Of a DNA stretch of 64,000 bases, positions 47,756 through 58,124 are shown piece after piece (position 1 is the first letter of the stretch; each line of letters opens with the position of its first letter). Made by a program: the position numbers and the translations under genes. The stretch spans positions 1 through 64,000 of the forward strand of contig NZ_JNLX01000145.1 in assembly GCF_000715495.1 (NCBI RefSeq). The letters run 5' to 3'. The DNA comes from Hymenobacter sp. IS2118 (lineage in GTDB: Bacteria > Bacteroidota > Bacteroidia > Cytophagales > Hymenobacteraceae). The notes under the pieces were generated by a model, which saw only the letters and a list, made by a program, of their open reading frames with translations, was not told the DNA's origin and made no database searches.

Positions 47756-47845
47756 GTCATGCCGAGCGCAGCCGAGGTATCTCGCTCGCTTCGTCCGCAC
47801 CGTTCGACGAGGCGAGCGAGATGCCTCGGCTGCGCTAGGCATGAC
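47756..47845. repeat. REP-like hairpin of the GTCATGC family, 90 bases
   Basis: Arms beginning GTCATGCC and ending GGCATGAC enclose near-complementary AGCGCAGCCGAGG / CCTCGGCTGCGCT and ATCTCGCTCGC / GCGAGCGAGAT segments. A related hairpin is at 9340-9387. It lies between the convergent ahcY and luciferase-like genes. Confidence 0.8.
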
Positions 47846-47856
47846 AGGCTGGAAAA

Positions 47857-48945
47857 CTAAGGTTGCTGAGGCGCGGCTGCTTGATGCGAAACAGCAGCAA
47901 CGGCCTCTTGGGCAATTCCCAACGCTGCTCGTACAGCTGGTGCTACTTCTGTTCCGAACAGCTCGACGGACTGCAGCACGCTTTGGTGCGAAATGCCCTC
48001 CAGGACCAGCTGGCCCAGGAAGCGCGTGTTTTGAAAGAGGCTGTGCAGGTTCAGCAGCTTTTCGGTGATTTCGGCGGGCGTGCCTACGAACAGCGGACCC
48101 TCCGGACCGCGTAGGAAATCGAAATGGCGGCGGTCCATCGGTGACCAGCCGCGCTCGCGGCCAATACGGTTCATGAGCTGCGCGTAGGGCGGGAAAAACG
48201 CATCGGCAGCTTGCTGTGAGGTCTCGGCTACGTGAAAGTGGCAGTTGAGGCACAGCGGCAGTTGGGCGGCATCGTGACCGGCCTGCTGCGCCGATTCGCG
48301 GTACAGCTCGGCAAACGGGACGTACCGGGCGGGCGCCCCGCCCAGCACGGCAATGGTGAGCGGCAGCCCCAGCTTGCCCGCCCGCACGGCCGATGCGGGT
48401 GTGCCCCCAATGCCAATCCAAACGGGGATTTTGGACTGCACCGGGCGCGGGTACACGCCCTGGCCGGCCAGGGCGGCGCGGTGCTTGCCCTGCCACGAAA
48501 CCACTTCGCTTTCGTTGATTTTGAGCAGCAGCGTCAGCTTTTCGATAAATAGCTCGTCGTAATCATTGAGGTCGTAGCCAAACAGCGGGTACGATTCGAT
48601 GAACGAACCGCGCCCGGCCAGAATCTCGGCCCGCCCGCCGGAAATCAGGTCCACAGTCGCGAAGTTCTGGAACACGCGCACCGGGTCGGCCGAGCTCAGC
48701 ACCGTGACGGCACTGGACAGGCGGATGCGCTGCGTGACCGCCGCCACGGCCGCCAGAATGACTTCAGGTGCCGAAATGATGAAATCGGCGCGGTGGTGCT
48801 CGCCCAGGGCCAGCACGTCGAGACCGACTTCATCGGCCCGTCGGGCCAGGGCCAGCAGCTCTTGCATGCGTTGAGCAGCGCGGGTGTCGTGGCCCGATAC
48901 GTGCGCGGGGTCTATTTCACCAAAGGAGCTGATGCCGAGTTGCAT
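47857..48945 (-). CDS. LLM-class flavin-dependent oxidoreductase (luciferase-like)
   Basis: A 362-residue FMN-dependent monooxygenase-type TIM barrel. Motifs are GLDVLALGEHHRADF and the LLM hallmark ISGGRAEILAGRGSF, with WIGIGGTPASAVRAG as a further conserved element. The family includes alkanal monooxygenase alpha-like proteins; the substrate is not known. The start at 48945 (MQLGISSFGEID) was chosen; an in-frame Met lies 8 codons earlier at 48969. It follows the prolyl oligopeptidase stop by 24 bases on the same strand. Confidence 0.92.
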   Translation of the reverse strand: MQLGISSFGEIDPAHVSGHDTRAAQRMQELLALARRADEVGLDVLALGEHHRADFIISAPEVILAAVAAVTQRIRLSSAVTVLSSADPVRVFQNFATVDLISGGRAEILAGRGSFIESYPLFGYDLNDYDELFIEKLTLLLKINESEVVSWQGKHRAALAGQGVYPRPVQSKIPVWIGIGGTPASAVRAGKLGLPLTIAVLGGAPARYVPFAELYRESAQQAGHDAAQLPLCLNCHFHVAETSQQAADAFFPPYAQLMNRIGRERGWSPMDRRHFDFLRGPEGPLFVGTPAEITEKLLNLHSLFQNTRFLGQLVLEGISHQSVLQSVELFGTEVAPAVRAALGIAQEAVAAVSHQAAAPQQP

Positions 48946-48969
48946 AAGGAAGTGGTTGGCGGAAGGCAA

Positions 48970-51201
<2,232 letters not shown>

Positions 51202-51528
51202 AGGATGAGTAGTAAATGCTGTTACGCAGACCAAACGCTAGCCTCACCCTCTAACCCCCTCTCCAAAAGAGAGGGGGACTAGCTTTAGTTCTAAGAACCT
51301 AGTTTCTAGTAGCTAAGGCTAAAAAATGGTTCCCCTCTCCTGGGCTTCGCGCATAAAGCGAACCGGGGGTTAGGGGGTGAGGTTTGCGGGTGCACTGCGT
51401 AAGGTCAGATAGTAAGACATCAGTAACAAGTAGTAAGTGCCTATCCGAAAAAGGTAAAAAAAGGAACTGTCATGCCGGGCCATTTGGATAGGCGCTAAGC
51501 GCCAGCGAGCACCTCCTGACACTAGTTC
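51202..51528. other. 327-base gap with palindromic repeats upstream of the peptidase gene
   Basis: It contains the CCTCACCC-ended element at 51242-51382, a second inverted repeat GCCTATCC/GGATAGGC with a GTCATGCC-like core at about 51440-51525, and partial TTACGCA-type ends at about 51220 and 51395. No protein-coding frame or RNA gene is supported. Confidence 0.55.
51242..51382. repeat. Palindromic element with CCTCACCCnCTAACCCCC ends
   Basis: CCTCACCCTCTAACCCCC (51242-51259) and GGGGGTTAGGGGGTGAGG (51365-51382) are inverted with one mismatch. The element is flanked by GTTACGCA (about 51221) and TGCGTAA (about 51396), which are themselves inverted. It lies just upstream of the prolyl oligopeptidase gene. 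Confidence 0.7.
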
Positions 51529-52599
51529 TTAATCCAGCTGAACATCGTCGGCTACCGCATTATCCGCACTGGGCGGGGCCGGTTCGTCAACGGGTGCCGT
51601 CGCGATGGGTTGCGCGATGGCCGCGGCAATCAGCTCGGGCAAGTTGGCCCGCAGCCACCGCAGCTCCTCGTCCACGCGCTGGCTCACCAGGCGCTCCACC
51701 TCGAGGCGTTGGGCAGGGCTGAGCTTATCCGGTGCGGGCGTTGCGGGCGGGGTGGTGGGGTCGGGCGTGGCGGCCAGCACCAGGGCTTCGGCCCGTTTGA
51801 TGCGGGCCACGGAGTCGGCCACGGCGGCGCTGGTCTCGGCGGCGGCGGCCTGGGCGGCCGTGGCAGCCTGTTTGGCAGTGAGGGTTTCGCGGCGCTGCTG
51901 GCGGCGCCAGTGGCCCAGCGTCACGCGCAGCATAATATAAAGCACCAGGCTCAGGATGCCCAGAATCAGGGCCAGCGGCGCGGCAAACTGGTCCAGCAGG
52001 CTGCCAGTGCCTGTGGCGGGTCGGGCCGCTGCGCTGGTTTCATCGGTGAGCCCTTCGGCGGCGGCTTGGGCTTCGGCTGCTTCGGCGGGGCCTAGTACGG
52101 TGCTGGCGGTGGCCGTGGTATCGGCCGTTTCGGGCGTCATGGCGCTGGGCACGTCGCCGGGCGGGGTGCCCGACACCACGTAATTGGTCAGGGCCATTTC
52201 GAGGGCAGCCACGCGGGCCATGCGGTCGGGGTCGCGACGGCGGGCCGGCGAGCTTTTCAGCTTGCTGATAATGGCCCTGGTGAGGGCCATGAGGCGCGCC
52301 GGGGTATCTTTTTTGCCCGCGTAAATGCTGCCCCGGCCCTCAATGGGCTGGTAGAGCACGCTGTACACCCGCAGGCTGTCGGGCCGGATGCTGGCGGCCA
52401 GCGCGGCAAGGTTGGCGCCTTCGCAGCGCACGGTGCTTTTGAGGTTGGGCCGGCCGGCGTCGTCGTACACGAACCGGGCCGTGGCGCACCAGATTTGCAC
52501 CTTGGACTCATCAAGGGAAGGCTGGCCGAGGGGCGTCTGGGCGCGGGCGGAGCTGGCGAGGCCCAGCAGCACGGCCGCCAGAAAGAAACGGAGAATCAT
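51529..52599 (-). CDS. Exported membrane protein of unknown function
   Basis: A 356-residue protein with a signal peptide (MILRFFLAAVLLGLASSARAQ), an N-terminal region (KVQIWCATARFVYDDAGRP) with two Cys, a Pro/Ala/Thr-rich spacer, and one membrane helix at about 207-227 (PLALILGILSLVLYIML). The C-terminal part is an alanine-rich helical segment with LSPAQRLEVERLVSQRVDEELRWLR, a likely coiled coil. No domain is recognised. The gene order before (nucleotidyltransferase) and after (peptidase) gives no clear role. Confidence 0.75.
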   Translation of the reverse strand: MILRFFLAAVLLGLASSARAQTPLGQPSLDESKVQIWCATARFVYDDAGRPNLKSTVRCEGANLAALAASIRPDSLRVYSVLYQPIEGRGSIYAGKKDTPARLMALTRAIISKLKSSPARRRDPDRMARVAALEMALTNYVVSGTPPGDVPSAMTPETADTTATASTVLGPAEAAEAQAAAEGLTDETSAAARPATGTGSLLDQFAAPLALILGILSLVLYIMLRVTLGHWRRQQRRETLTAKQAATAAQAAAAETSAAVADSVARIKRAEALVLAATPDPTTPPATPAPDKLSPAQRLEVERLVSQRVDEELRWLRANLPELIAAAIAQPIATAPVDEPAPPSADNAVADDVQLD

Positions 52600-52863
52600 A
52601 AGCAGCGCGATTTTACCGGAAAAGTACGGGCTGGGGCGCTATTTATGGGTGGGGTGCTACGGGCGCGCGCCGCTTTGTGGAGTCGGCGCGACGGCTAGGC
52701 CAGCGGCCCAGGGAAGTGACTGGAGCACGAGTGCCTGAGCGCGCAGGCGGGTACAAGCCGACCTTTGTAAAGAAACGCTACTTTATTGACAGAGGCAATT
52801 GATTTGGATGCTGGGGTTTAATGACTCACCTCAATGGGGGCTTGCCACTGCTTTCTGCCAAAA

Positions 52864-53865
52864 TCAGCTGTAATCAATCTCCGTGTTGTCCCCGATGTTG
52901 AGCGAGTGGTTCATGCCCCGAAACGAGGCGTCGGAACCCACGATGCAGTCGTGCATCACGGCCGAGCGCAGCTCGGAGTAGGTGCCGATGATGGAGTCGC
53001 TCAGAATGCAGTTTTTGATGATGGTTTTGTCGCCGATGGCCACGTTGGGGCCGATGATGGAGTGCGAAATCTGGCAGCCGCGCCCAATGCTCACCGGCGG
53101 AATAATCACGGCGTCGGGAAACTCGGAGTAGTCGCGCGGCTCCAGAAACTCGGCCGTGTTGAGCAGTCGGGCGTTGGCTTCGAGCAGCGTTTCCTTGCGG
53201 CCGCAATCAAACCAGTTGTCCACCGAGGCCGTGGTCATCACCTCGCCTTCCTCAATGAGGTGCATGAGGGCGTCGGTGAGCTGCAGCTCGCCGTGGGTGC
53301 GCACGTCGGTGTCGTGCAGCCATTCCAGGGCCTGGGCCAGCTTTTCGGGGTAGGCCAGCTTGTAGAGGCCCACCATGGCGAAGTTCGATTTTGGGATTTT
53401 AGGCTTCTCCACCACCTTGCTCACCCGGCCGCCGGCCCCGGTTTCTACCAGCCCGAACAGGCTGGGCGTTTTCACCTCCTTCACGGCCAGCACCGAGCCG
53501 GGCGTGGCCAGCAGGGCGGGCAGGTCCACGTCCACAATGGTGTCGCCGAGCAGGATGAGCACGCCGTCGGTGTCGTGGCGGAAGTTTTCGCGGGCCAGCC
53601 ATAGGGCGTGGCCAATGCCTTCGCGGGGTTCCTGCACCACGAAGGTGGCGTTGAGGGCCGGGTAGTGGCGGCGCACGTAGCGCACGATTTTATCGCCCAG
53701 ATAGCCCACGATGAACACAAACTCGGTGATGCCAGCGTTGCGCAGCCGGTCGATGATGTGGCCCAGAATGGTGTTTCCGGCCACCGGAACCAGAGTTTTG
53801 GGCTGGGTGTGGGTGTGGGGGCGCAGGCGCGAACCAATGCCGGCAACGGGAATAACAGCTTTCAT
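52864..53865 (-). CDS. Sugar-phosphate nucleotidyltransferase with left-handed beta-helix
   Basis: A 333-residue enzyme. The NTP-binding loop is IPVAGIGSRLRPHTHTQPK, followed by LLGDTIVDVD with the metal-binding Asp, as in glucose-1-phosphate thymidylyltransferases and mannose-1-phosphate guanylyltransferases. The C-terminal third has hexapeptide repeats of a left-handed beta-helix (IPPVSIGRGCQISHSIIGPNVAIGD). It supplies an activated sugar; which base and sugar are not decided by the sequence. The start MKAVIPVAGIG at 53865 is the family one. It is divergent from lemA. Confidence 0.9.
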   Translation of the reverse strand: MKAVIPVAGIGSRLRPHTHTQPKTLVPVAGNTILGHIIDRLRNAGITEFVFIVGYLGDKIVRYVRRHYPALNATFVVQEPREGIGHALWLARENFRHDTDGVLILLGDTIVDVDLPALLATPGSVLAVKEVKTPSLFGLVETGAGGRVSKVVEKPKIPKSNFAMVGLYKLAYPEKLAQALEWLHDTDVRTHGELQLTDALMHLIEEGEVMTTASVDNWFDCGRKETLLEANARLLNTAEFLEPRDYSEFPDAVIIPPVSIGRGCQISHSIIGPNVAIGDKTIIKNCILSDSIIGTYSELRSAVMHDCIVGSDASFRGMNHSLNIGDNTEIDYS

Positions 53866-54053
53866 GGGGGTGGTTGGAAGCAGGTGAGTGGGTGCGAAAA
53901 CGGGCCCAGCTAGGGAGCAAGCTACAACCACTGGGGCCAAGCTGCGTACTTTGCGCCAAACCCGACCTAAACCGGCCCCGCCGCGTCAAGGTTTGGGTCG
54001 GCCTGAAAATCACCCCTTCTCAACTTCTTACCCTTTCATTCCCTCACCTCATC

Positions 54054-54632
54054 ATGAAACGCTTCCTTCTTTACTTCGTGGGCCTGGCCCTTTTGCTCAC
54101 CCAGTCCTCCTGCGGCTTCAACGCCATGACCGAGAAAGAGCAGGCCGTGAAAGGCCAGTGGGCCAACGTGCAAAGTTCTTACCAGCGCCGGGCCGACCTG
54201 ATTCCCAACCTGGTGAATACCGTGAAGGGCGCCGCCAAGCAGGAGCAGGCCACCCTCACCAGCGTGATGGAGGCCCGTGCTAAAGCCACCAGCGTGCAGA
54301 TTTCGGCCGACCAGCTCACGCCCGAAAATATCCAGAAATTCCAGGCCGCGCAAAGCCAGCTCTCCTCCGGCCTGGGCCGGCTGCTGGCCGTGTCGGAGAA
54401 CTACCCGGAGCTGAAAACCAACGCCAACTTCCAGGAGCTGCAGGCTCAGATTGAAGGTACCGAAAACCGCATCAACGTGGAGCGCAACAAGTTCAACACC
54501 GTCACCAACGACTACAACGGCACCGTGAAGTCGTTCCCCAACAACCTGTTTGCCAAAATGTACGGCTTTGCCGAGAAGCCTTATTTTGAGGCTGACGCCG
54601 CCGCCAGCAAGGCGCCCACGGTTCAGTTTTAA
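54054..54632 (+). CDS. LemA family protein, lipoprotein-anchored
   Basis: A 192-residue helical protein. The lipobox is LTQSSC after a signal sequence (MKRFLLYFVGLALLL), and the LemA core follows (EKEQAVKGQWANVQSSYQRRADLIPNLVNTVKG) with the C-terminal NVERNKFNTVTNDYNGTVKSFP. The family has a long antiparallel helical bundle and is often paired with TPM/YgcG-like proteins, as here. Its biochemical role is unclear. The start at 54054 was chosen over the open frame at 53874. Confidence 0.94.
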   Translation: MKRFLLYFVGLALLLTQSSCGFNAMTEKEQAVKGQWANVQSSYQRRADLIPNLVNTVKGAAKQEQATLTSVMEARAKATSVQISADQLTPENIQKFQAAQSQLSSGLGRLLAVSENYPELKTNANFQELQAQIEGTENRINVERNKFNTVTNDYNGTVKSFPNNLFAKMYGFAEKPYFEADAAASKAPTVQF

Positions 54633-54639
54633 AGGGAGA

Positions 54640-54705
54640 GATGCAACACCGATAGTCGTCTGTTGTGCCGAGCTTGTCGAAGCATGACGTTCAATCGATT
54701 TGTGA
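54640..54705. repeat. Partial GTCATGC-family repeat between lemA and the first TPM gene
   Basis: The stretch contains TGCCGAGCTTGTCGAAGCATGAC, a pattern also seen around 60870-60905 (CCGCTTGTCGAAGCATC). It is a half or degenerate copy of the REP-like family and sits in the lemA-TPM gap. Confidence 0.5.
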
Positions 54706-54721
54706 TATTCAATAGCAGCGA

Positions 54722-55180
54722 ATGAAAAGCTTTCTCACCCCTGAGCAGGACGCGGCGCTGGTGGCAGCCATTCGCCGGGCTGAAGTGCGGACTTCGGGCG
54801 AAATTCGGGTGCACTTGGAGGACGTCTGTCCCACGCCCGAGCCCCTGGACCGCGCGGCGCAGGTTTTTGCCGAGCTCAACATGCACAAAACGGCTGCCCG
54901 CAACGGCGTGCTGTTTTACCTGGCCTGGGAGAGCCGGCAGTTTGCCGTGATTGGCGATGCAGCCATCAACGCGGCCGTGTCCGATGATTTTTGGGAAACC
55001 ACCAAAGAAGCGGTGCTAGACCAGTTTCGGCACGGCAAGTACGTGCTGGGCCTGGAGCACGGCATTAATAGGGTGGGCGAACAGCTCAGAAGCTACTTCC
55101 CCTACAACGCCCAGACCGACGAGAACGAGCTGGACGATGCCATTTCTTTCGGCGGCCCCAAGCCGTCATCCGACAAATGA
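54722..55180 (+). CDS. TPM-domain protein (DUF477), first copy
   Basis: A 152-residue soluble protein with a TPM_phosphatase fold: FLTPEQDAALVAAIRRAEVRTSGEIRVHLE, then GVLFYLAWESRQFAVIGDAAIN. The TPM family contains phosphatase-like proteins (Arabidopsis TLP18.3) and assembly factors. There is no signal peptide here, so this copy may be cytoplasmic. It overlaps the next TPM gene by four bases (ATGA), and lemA precedes it, giving a LemA-TPM-TPM set. Confidence 0.9.
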   Translation: MKSFLTPEQDAALVAAIRRAEVRTSGEIRVHLEDVCPTPEPLDRAAQVFAELNMHKTAARNGVLFYLAWESRQFAVIGDAAINAAVSDDFWETTKEAVLDQFRHGKYVLGLEHGINRVGEQLRSYFPYNAQTDENELDDAISFGGPKPSSDK

Positions 55181-56049
55181 GAAATTTTGTGGCTAACGCC
55201 CAGCCGTCCACGCTACTTCGCCCGGTAGCTCGCGCCTGGTTTGGGGCAGCCATGCGCTGGTGGCCGCTGCTGCTGGCGCTGCTCTGGCTGCTGCCGGGAG
55301 GGTTGGTGGCGGCCCAGGGCCTGCCGCCGCGTCCTAATCCGCCGCGTCTCGTCAACGACCTGGCCAACCTGATGCAGCCCGGCGAAACCGATGCCCTGGA
55401 GCGCAAGCTGGTGGCGTATAATGACAGCACCTCGTCGCAGATTGCGGTGGTCATCGTGCCCAGCCTCGGGGGCGAGGAAATAGCTGATTACGCTCAGAAG
55501 CTGTACGAAAGCTGGGGCATTGGCCGCAAAGGCAGCAACAACGGTATTCTGGTGCTAGTGGCGCAGCAGGAACGGGTGGCGCGCATCCAAACCGGCTACG
55601 GCCTGGAAGGCGCCGTGCCCGACGCCATCGCCAAGCGCATCATCAGCAACACGCTGGTGCCGGCCTTCCGCCAAAACCAGTACTACGCCGGCCTCGACCG
55701 GGCCACCGACCAGCTCATTGCCCTCGCTAAAGGCGAGTACAAGGCCGACCCGGCCGATGCCCAACGCCGGGGCCGGCGCGATACGTCTGGTTCGGGTCCG
55801 CCCTTCTGGGTTATTATCGGCGTTTTGGTGCTCGTTTTCTTCTTCCTGCGCAAGCGCGGCGGAGGGGGTGGCGGGCGCGGCAACCGCGGCATTGGCGGCG
55901 GCTTTATCCCGCCCATCCTCTTCGGCGGCGGCTTTGGTGGCGGCGGTGGCGGCTTCGGCGGTGGTGGCTTTGGTGGCGGCGGCGGGGGCGGTTTCGGTGG
56001 CTTCGGCGGCGGCAGCAGCGGCGGCGGTGGCGCTAGCGGCAGCTGGTAG
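55177..56049 (+). CDS. YgcG-like TPM-domain membrane protein with Gly-rich tail
   Basis: A 290-residue protein. A signal sequence or anchor (MRWWPLLLALLWLLPGG) is followed by the TPM domain (LVNDLANLMQPGETDALERKL ... QIAVVIVP ... RVARIQTGYGLEGAVPDAIAKR), a membrane helix near 205-225 (FWVIIGVLVLVFFFL) and a glycine/phenylalanine/serine-rich tail of about 65 residues. This is the standard layout of YgcG/TPM proteins. The start overlaps the previous gene (ATGA), showing translational coupling. An internal Met at MRWWP could be the true start. Confidence 0.93.
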   Translation: MRNFVANAQPSTLLRPVARAWFGAAMRWWPLLLALLWLLPGGLVAAQGLPPRPNPPRLVNDLANLMQPGETDALERKLVAYNDSTSSQIAVVIVPSLGGEEIADYAQKLYESWGIGRKGSNNGILVLVAQQERVARIQTGYGLEGAVPDAIAKRIISNTLVPAFRQNQYYAGLDRATDQLIALAKGEYKADPADAQRRGRRDTSGSGPPFWVIIGVLVLVFFFLRKRGGGGGGRGNRGIGGGFIPPILFGGGFGGGGGGFGGGGFGGGGGGGFGGFGGGSSGGGGASGSW

Positions 56050-56087
56050 CTGCAAACCGGATATTCGCCAGGTGTTTAAATAGAGAG

Positions 56088-56137
56088 ACTCAAATAGCCC
56101 TTCCGGCCACATGGCTGGAAGGGCTATTTGAGTTTTG
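56088..56137 (+). terminator. Terminator after the LemA-TPM-TPM cluster
   Basis: ACTCAAATAGCCCTTCC (56088-56104) and GGAAGGGCTATTTGAGT (56117-56133) form a perfect 17-bp stem followed by TTTT. It lies 38 bases past the stop. Confidence 0.85.
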
Positions 56138-56212
56138 GGGAAGGGCCAGGTTTCAGCAGGGACCTTTTTTTGTGCGTTAAATGGGCGGTGCCGTAGTTAT
56201 TTGGCGAGCCGG

Positions 56213-56743
56213 CTAGAGGAAGAAGTCCAGCGTGAGGGTTGGGAAAACTACCACCCGGCGGCCGGTTACCACCATGTCGCCCGCCTGGTATTCGGCCCGA
56301 AAACCGTTGACTGCAAAAATGTTGAGCCCGGTCCGAAAACGGTCGTTGAACCGTAGGTTGGTGCCAAAGCCTGCCCCGAAGTTCAGGTCGGTTACGTTGC
56401 CGCTGTCCCCGGCAAGCGCCCAGTGGTAAAGTGAGTACACGGCCCCAACGCCCACTACCGGTTCTACCAGTTTAAAGTTGGTGGGCAGGGAATAGGTCAG
56501 GAGCCCGATGCCGGCCCGGCCGTACTCGGCGGCCCGTTCGTAGCCAAACTGCTGAACCCCGGCCAGCTTCACGCCCCAGCGCCGGGCAAAGCGGTAGTCC
56601 GACTGAATGCCCACGCCATTGTAAGTGCCCAATACCCCAACAGAAAACCGACGTACCGGGTAGGCCGCAAGGGGAAGCGCTTCCTGCCCCCATGATGGCA
56701 GGGCCGCCAAACAGAAAAGAGTTAATAAGCTGCGTTTCACCAT
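56213..56743 (-). CDS. Small outer-membrane beta-barrel-like protein
   Basis: A 176-residue protein with a signal peptide (MVKRSLLTLFCLAALPSWG) and strands with alternating hydrophobic residues (RRFSVGVLGTYNGVGIQSDYRF, NLRFNDRFRTGLNIFAVNG). It ends in hydrophobic VVVFPTLTLDFFL, which has the typical C-terminal Phe of outer-membrane barrels. This suggests a small outer-membrane barrel of unknown function. It is a lone gene between repeats. Confidence 0.78.
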   Translation of the reverse strand: MVKRSLLTLFCLAALPSWGQEALPLAAYPVRRFSVGVLGTYNGVGIQSDYRFARRWGVKLAGVQQFGYERAAEYGRAGIGLLTYSLPTNFKLVEPVVGVGAVYSLYHWALAGDSGNVTDLNFGAGFGTNLRFNDRFRTGLNIFAVNGFRAEYQAGDMVVTGRRVVVFPTLTLDFFL

Positions 56744-57084
56744 TGTGGCTAATTATTCAGGTTTTTATAGGCTCTCCGGCCAAGGGCGGGGCACTCCCAA
56801 ACATACACTGCTCCGGTTCATTAACTGGCTTCGGCGCGTGTTCCAGCTTTGGGTAAGAACAAGGGTGCGCAGTACGGCGGGCTATTTTGTCAGGACTTAC
56901 GCCCTCAGCCGCTGGCGCGCGTCTCTGACGCGTGGCTTGCTGGCTTGGCGATTCCAACCGCTGCCGTTCGCCTCCGTCTGGTCTCATTGGCCCCGCGCAT
57001 CGGAGACGCGAAACCAGGGGGCAACGCGTCGGAGACGCACGCCAGCTACTGGGTGCGTAAGTCTTGTTCGTTTCGGCTTTGTCC
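56744..57084. other. 341-base gap with a hairpin repeat element
   Basis: It mostly holds the palindromic element at 56891-57066. The remaining 150 bases contain no convincing gene or RNA. Confidence 0.6.
56891..57066. repeat. AGGACTTACGCA-ended hairpin element, longest copy
   Basis: The ends CAGGACTTACGC and TGCGTAAGTCTTG are inverted repeats. Inside, GCTGGCGCGCGTCTCTGACGCG near 56912 is nearly complementary to CGCGTCGGAGACGCACGCCAGC near 57025. The element is about 176 bases and has no coding capacity. Shorter copies are at 60715 and 37561. Confidence 0.8.
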
Positions 57085-57717
57085 TCAATGGTCGCTACGA
57101 ACCCCAGCCGGAATGGCCACTGAAAGCCGGTTTTCGGCGGGCGGAACCGGGCACGAATACCCGTGATTGTAAGCGCAGGACGGGTTGTAGGCGCGGTTGA
57201 AATCCAGCTGCATGACGGTGGTGCCTTTGGGCGGAATGCGCAGGTCCAGGTAGCGCCCGCCGCCGTAGCTGCCGTGGCCGTTGGTGTGGTCGGTGAAGGG
57301 CACGAATAGGTAGTCTTCGAGGCCGGGACGCTTGAGCAAATCGGCGCTTTGGTATACGCTCAGGCGCATGGGCTGGCCCTGGAGCACGAAGCGCAGCTCG
57401 CCGTATTTGCGGTACAGGGGCCGGCGGTCGGTGCTGGTTTCCATGGCAAAGGGCTGCGAGGTGGAATCCCGCACGAGCTGCGCCGCCACGTAGTAGCCGT
57501 AGCGACTGGGGTAGTAGGGCAACGACGTAAACTTCCGCCGCTCTGCCGCCGTCAGCGGCGATTCTTCGGGGTTGCTGAACTCCTTGTTCAGCGTCTGTTG
57601 AAACGCAAGTACCGTTTGCTGATGGGCCAGGCTATCGAGGTGGCCGGCCAACCCCTGCGCCTGGCCAGCGCGGCCTGATAAAACCAAAAGCAGAGCAAAA
57701 AGAAGCGCGGTTTTCAT
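57085..57717 (-). CDS. DUF1684 domain secreted protein
   Basis: A 210-residue protein with a signal peptide (MKTALLFALLLVLSGRAGQAQ). DUF1684 signatures are FVPFTDHTNGHGSYGGGRYLDL and FNRAYNPSCAYN, CPVPPAENRL, with paired Cys in the last motif. The function of the family is unknown. The start is the only plausible one; an apparent TAATTTTG box at 57722-57729 lies only five bases before it, probably by chance. The opposite-strand small lipoprotein gene begins 151 bases away. Confidence 0.9.
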   Translation of the reverse strand: MKTALLFALLLVLSGRAGQAQGLAGHLDSLAHQQTVLAFQQTLNKEFSNPEESPLTAAERRKFTSLPYYPSRYGYYVAAQLVRDSTSQPFAMETSTDRRPLYRKYGELRFVLQGQPMRLSVYQSADLLKRPGLEDYLFVPFTDHTNGHGSYGGGRYLDLRIPPKGTTVMQLDFNRAYNPSCAYNHGYSCPVPPAENRLSVAIPAGVRSDH

Positions 57718-57868
57718 GCTTCAAAATTACACGCGCCAACGGCTTAGTCCCGGAACGAAGTCCGGCGCGGGAGCCCCGGCTCAACCTTTTGGGCGTGGCC
57801 TCAGTATCAGCAGGCATCCGGCCGTGCCAATATTGCCGGCTGCTTCTTTCACCCTTCGCTTCAACTCC

Positions 57869-58045
57869 ATGAACACTTCCCGGCTTACTCTCTTTCTCTT
57901 TCTCGGCGTATTGGCTACGGCCCTCACGGGTTGCGATGCCATTGGCACCATTTTCAAAACCGGTTTTTATGGCGGCATCATCGCCGTGGTGGTCGTGGTA
58001 CTAATCGTATTATGGCTGGTGAACAAAATGCGCAGCCGCACCTAA
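57869..58045 (+). CDS. Small lipoprotein-like membrane peptide (58 aa)
   Basis: A 58-residue protein: a signal sequence with lipobox ATALTGCDAIG, then a short linker GTIFKTGFYGG, one strong hydrophobic helix (IIAVVVVVLIVLWLVN) and a basic end KMRSRT. Small proteins with this lipobox-helix layout are widespread in Bacteroidota and often misannotated. It is divergent from the DUF1684 gene and followed by a strong terminator, supporting expression. Confidence 0.78.
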   Translation: MNTSRLTLFLFLGVLATALTGCDAIGTIFKTGFYGGIIAVVVVVLIVLWLVNKMRSRT

Positions 58046-58066
58046 CGTAGCCTTTCGTTAACCACT

Positions 58067-58111
58067 GCATAAAAAAGCGCGGCCCCGGAATGGGGCCGCG
58101 CTTTTTTATGC
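58067..58111. terminator. Strong bidirectional terminator
   Basis: The arms, 20 bases each (58067-58086 and 58092-58111), read TGCATAAAAAAGCGCGGCCC and onwards, and mirror exactly around a GGAAT loop. T-runs occur on both strands. It separates the convergent small-lipoprotein and hydroxylase genes. Confidence 0.92.
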
Positions 58112-58124
58112 ACTGTGTGCGGCC

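Noticed and set aside
55900-56049. Gly-rich repeat at the end of the YgcG-like gene as a possible frameshift or assembly artefact
   Set aside because: Gly/Phe/Ser-rich tails are normal for YgcG/TPM proteins and the frame ends properly before a terminator.
57722-57729. TAATTTTG -7-like box just before the DUF1684 start
   Set aside because: It is only five bases from the start codon and lacks a -33 box; a leaderless transcript is possible but not supported.
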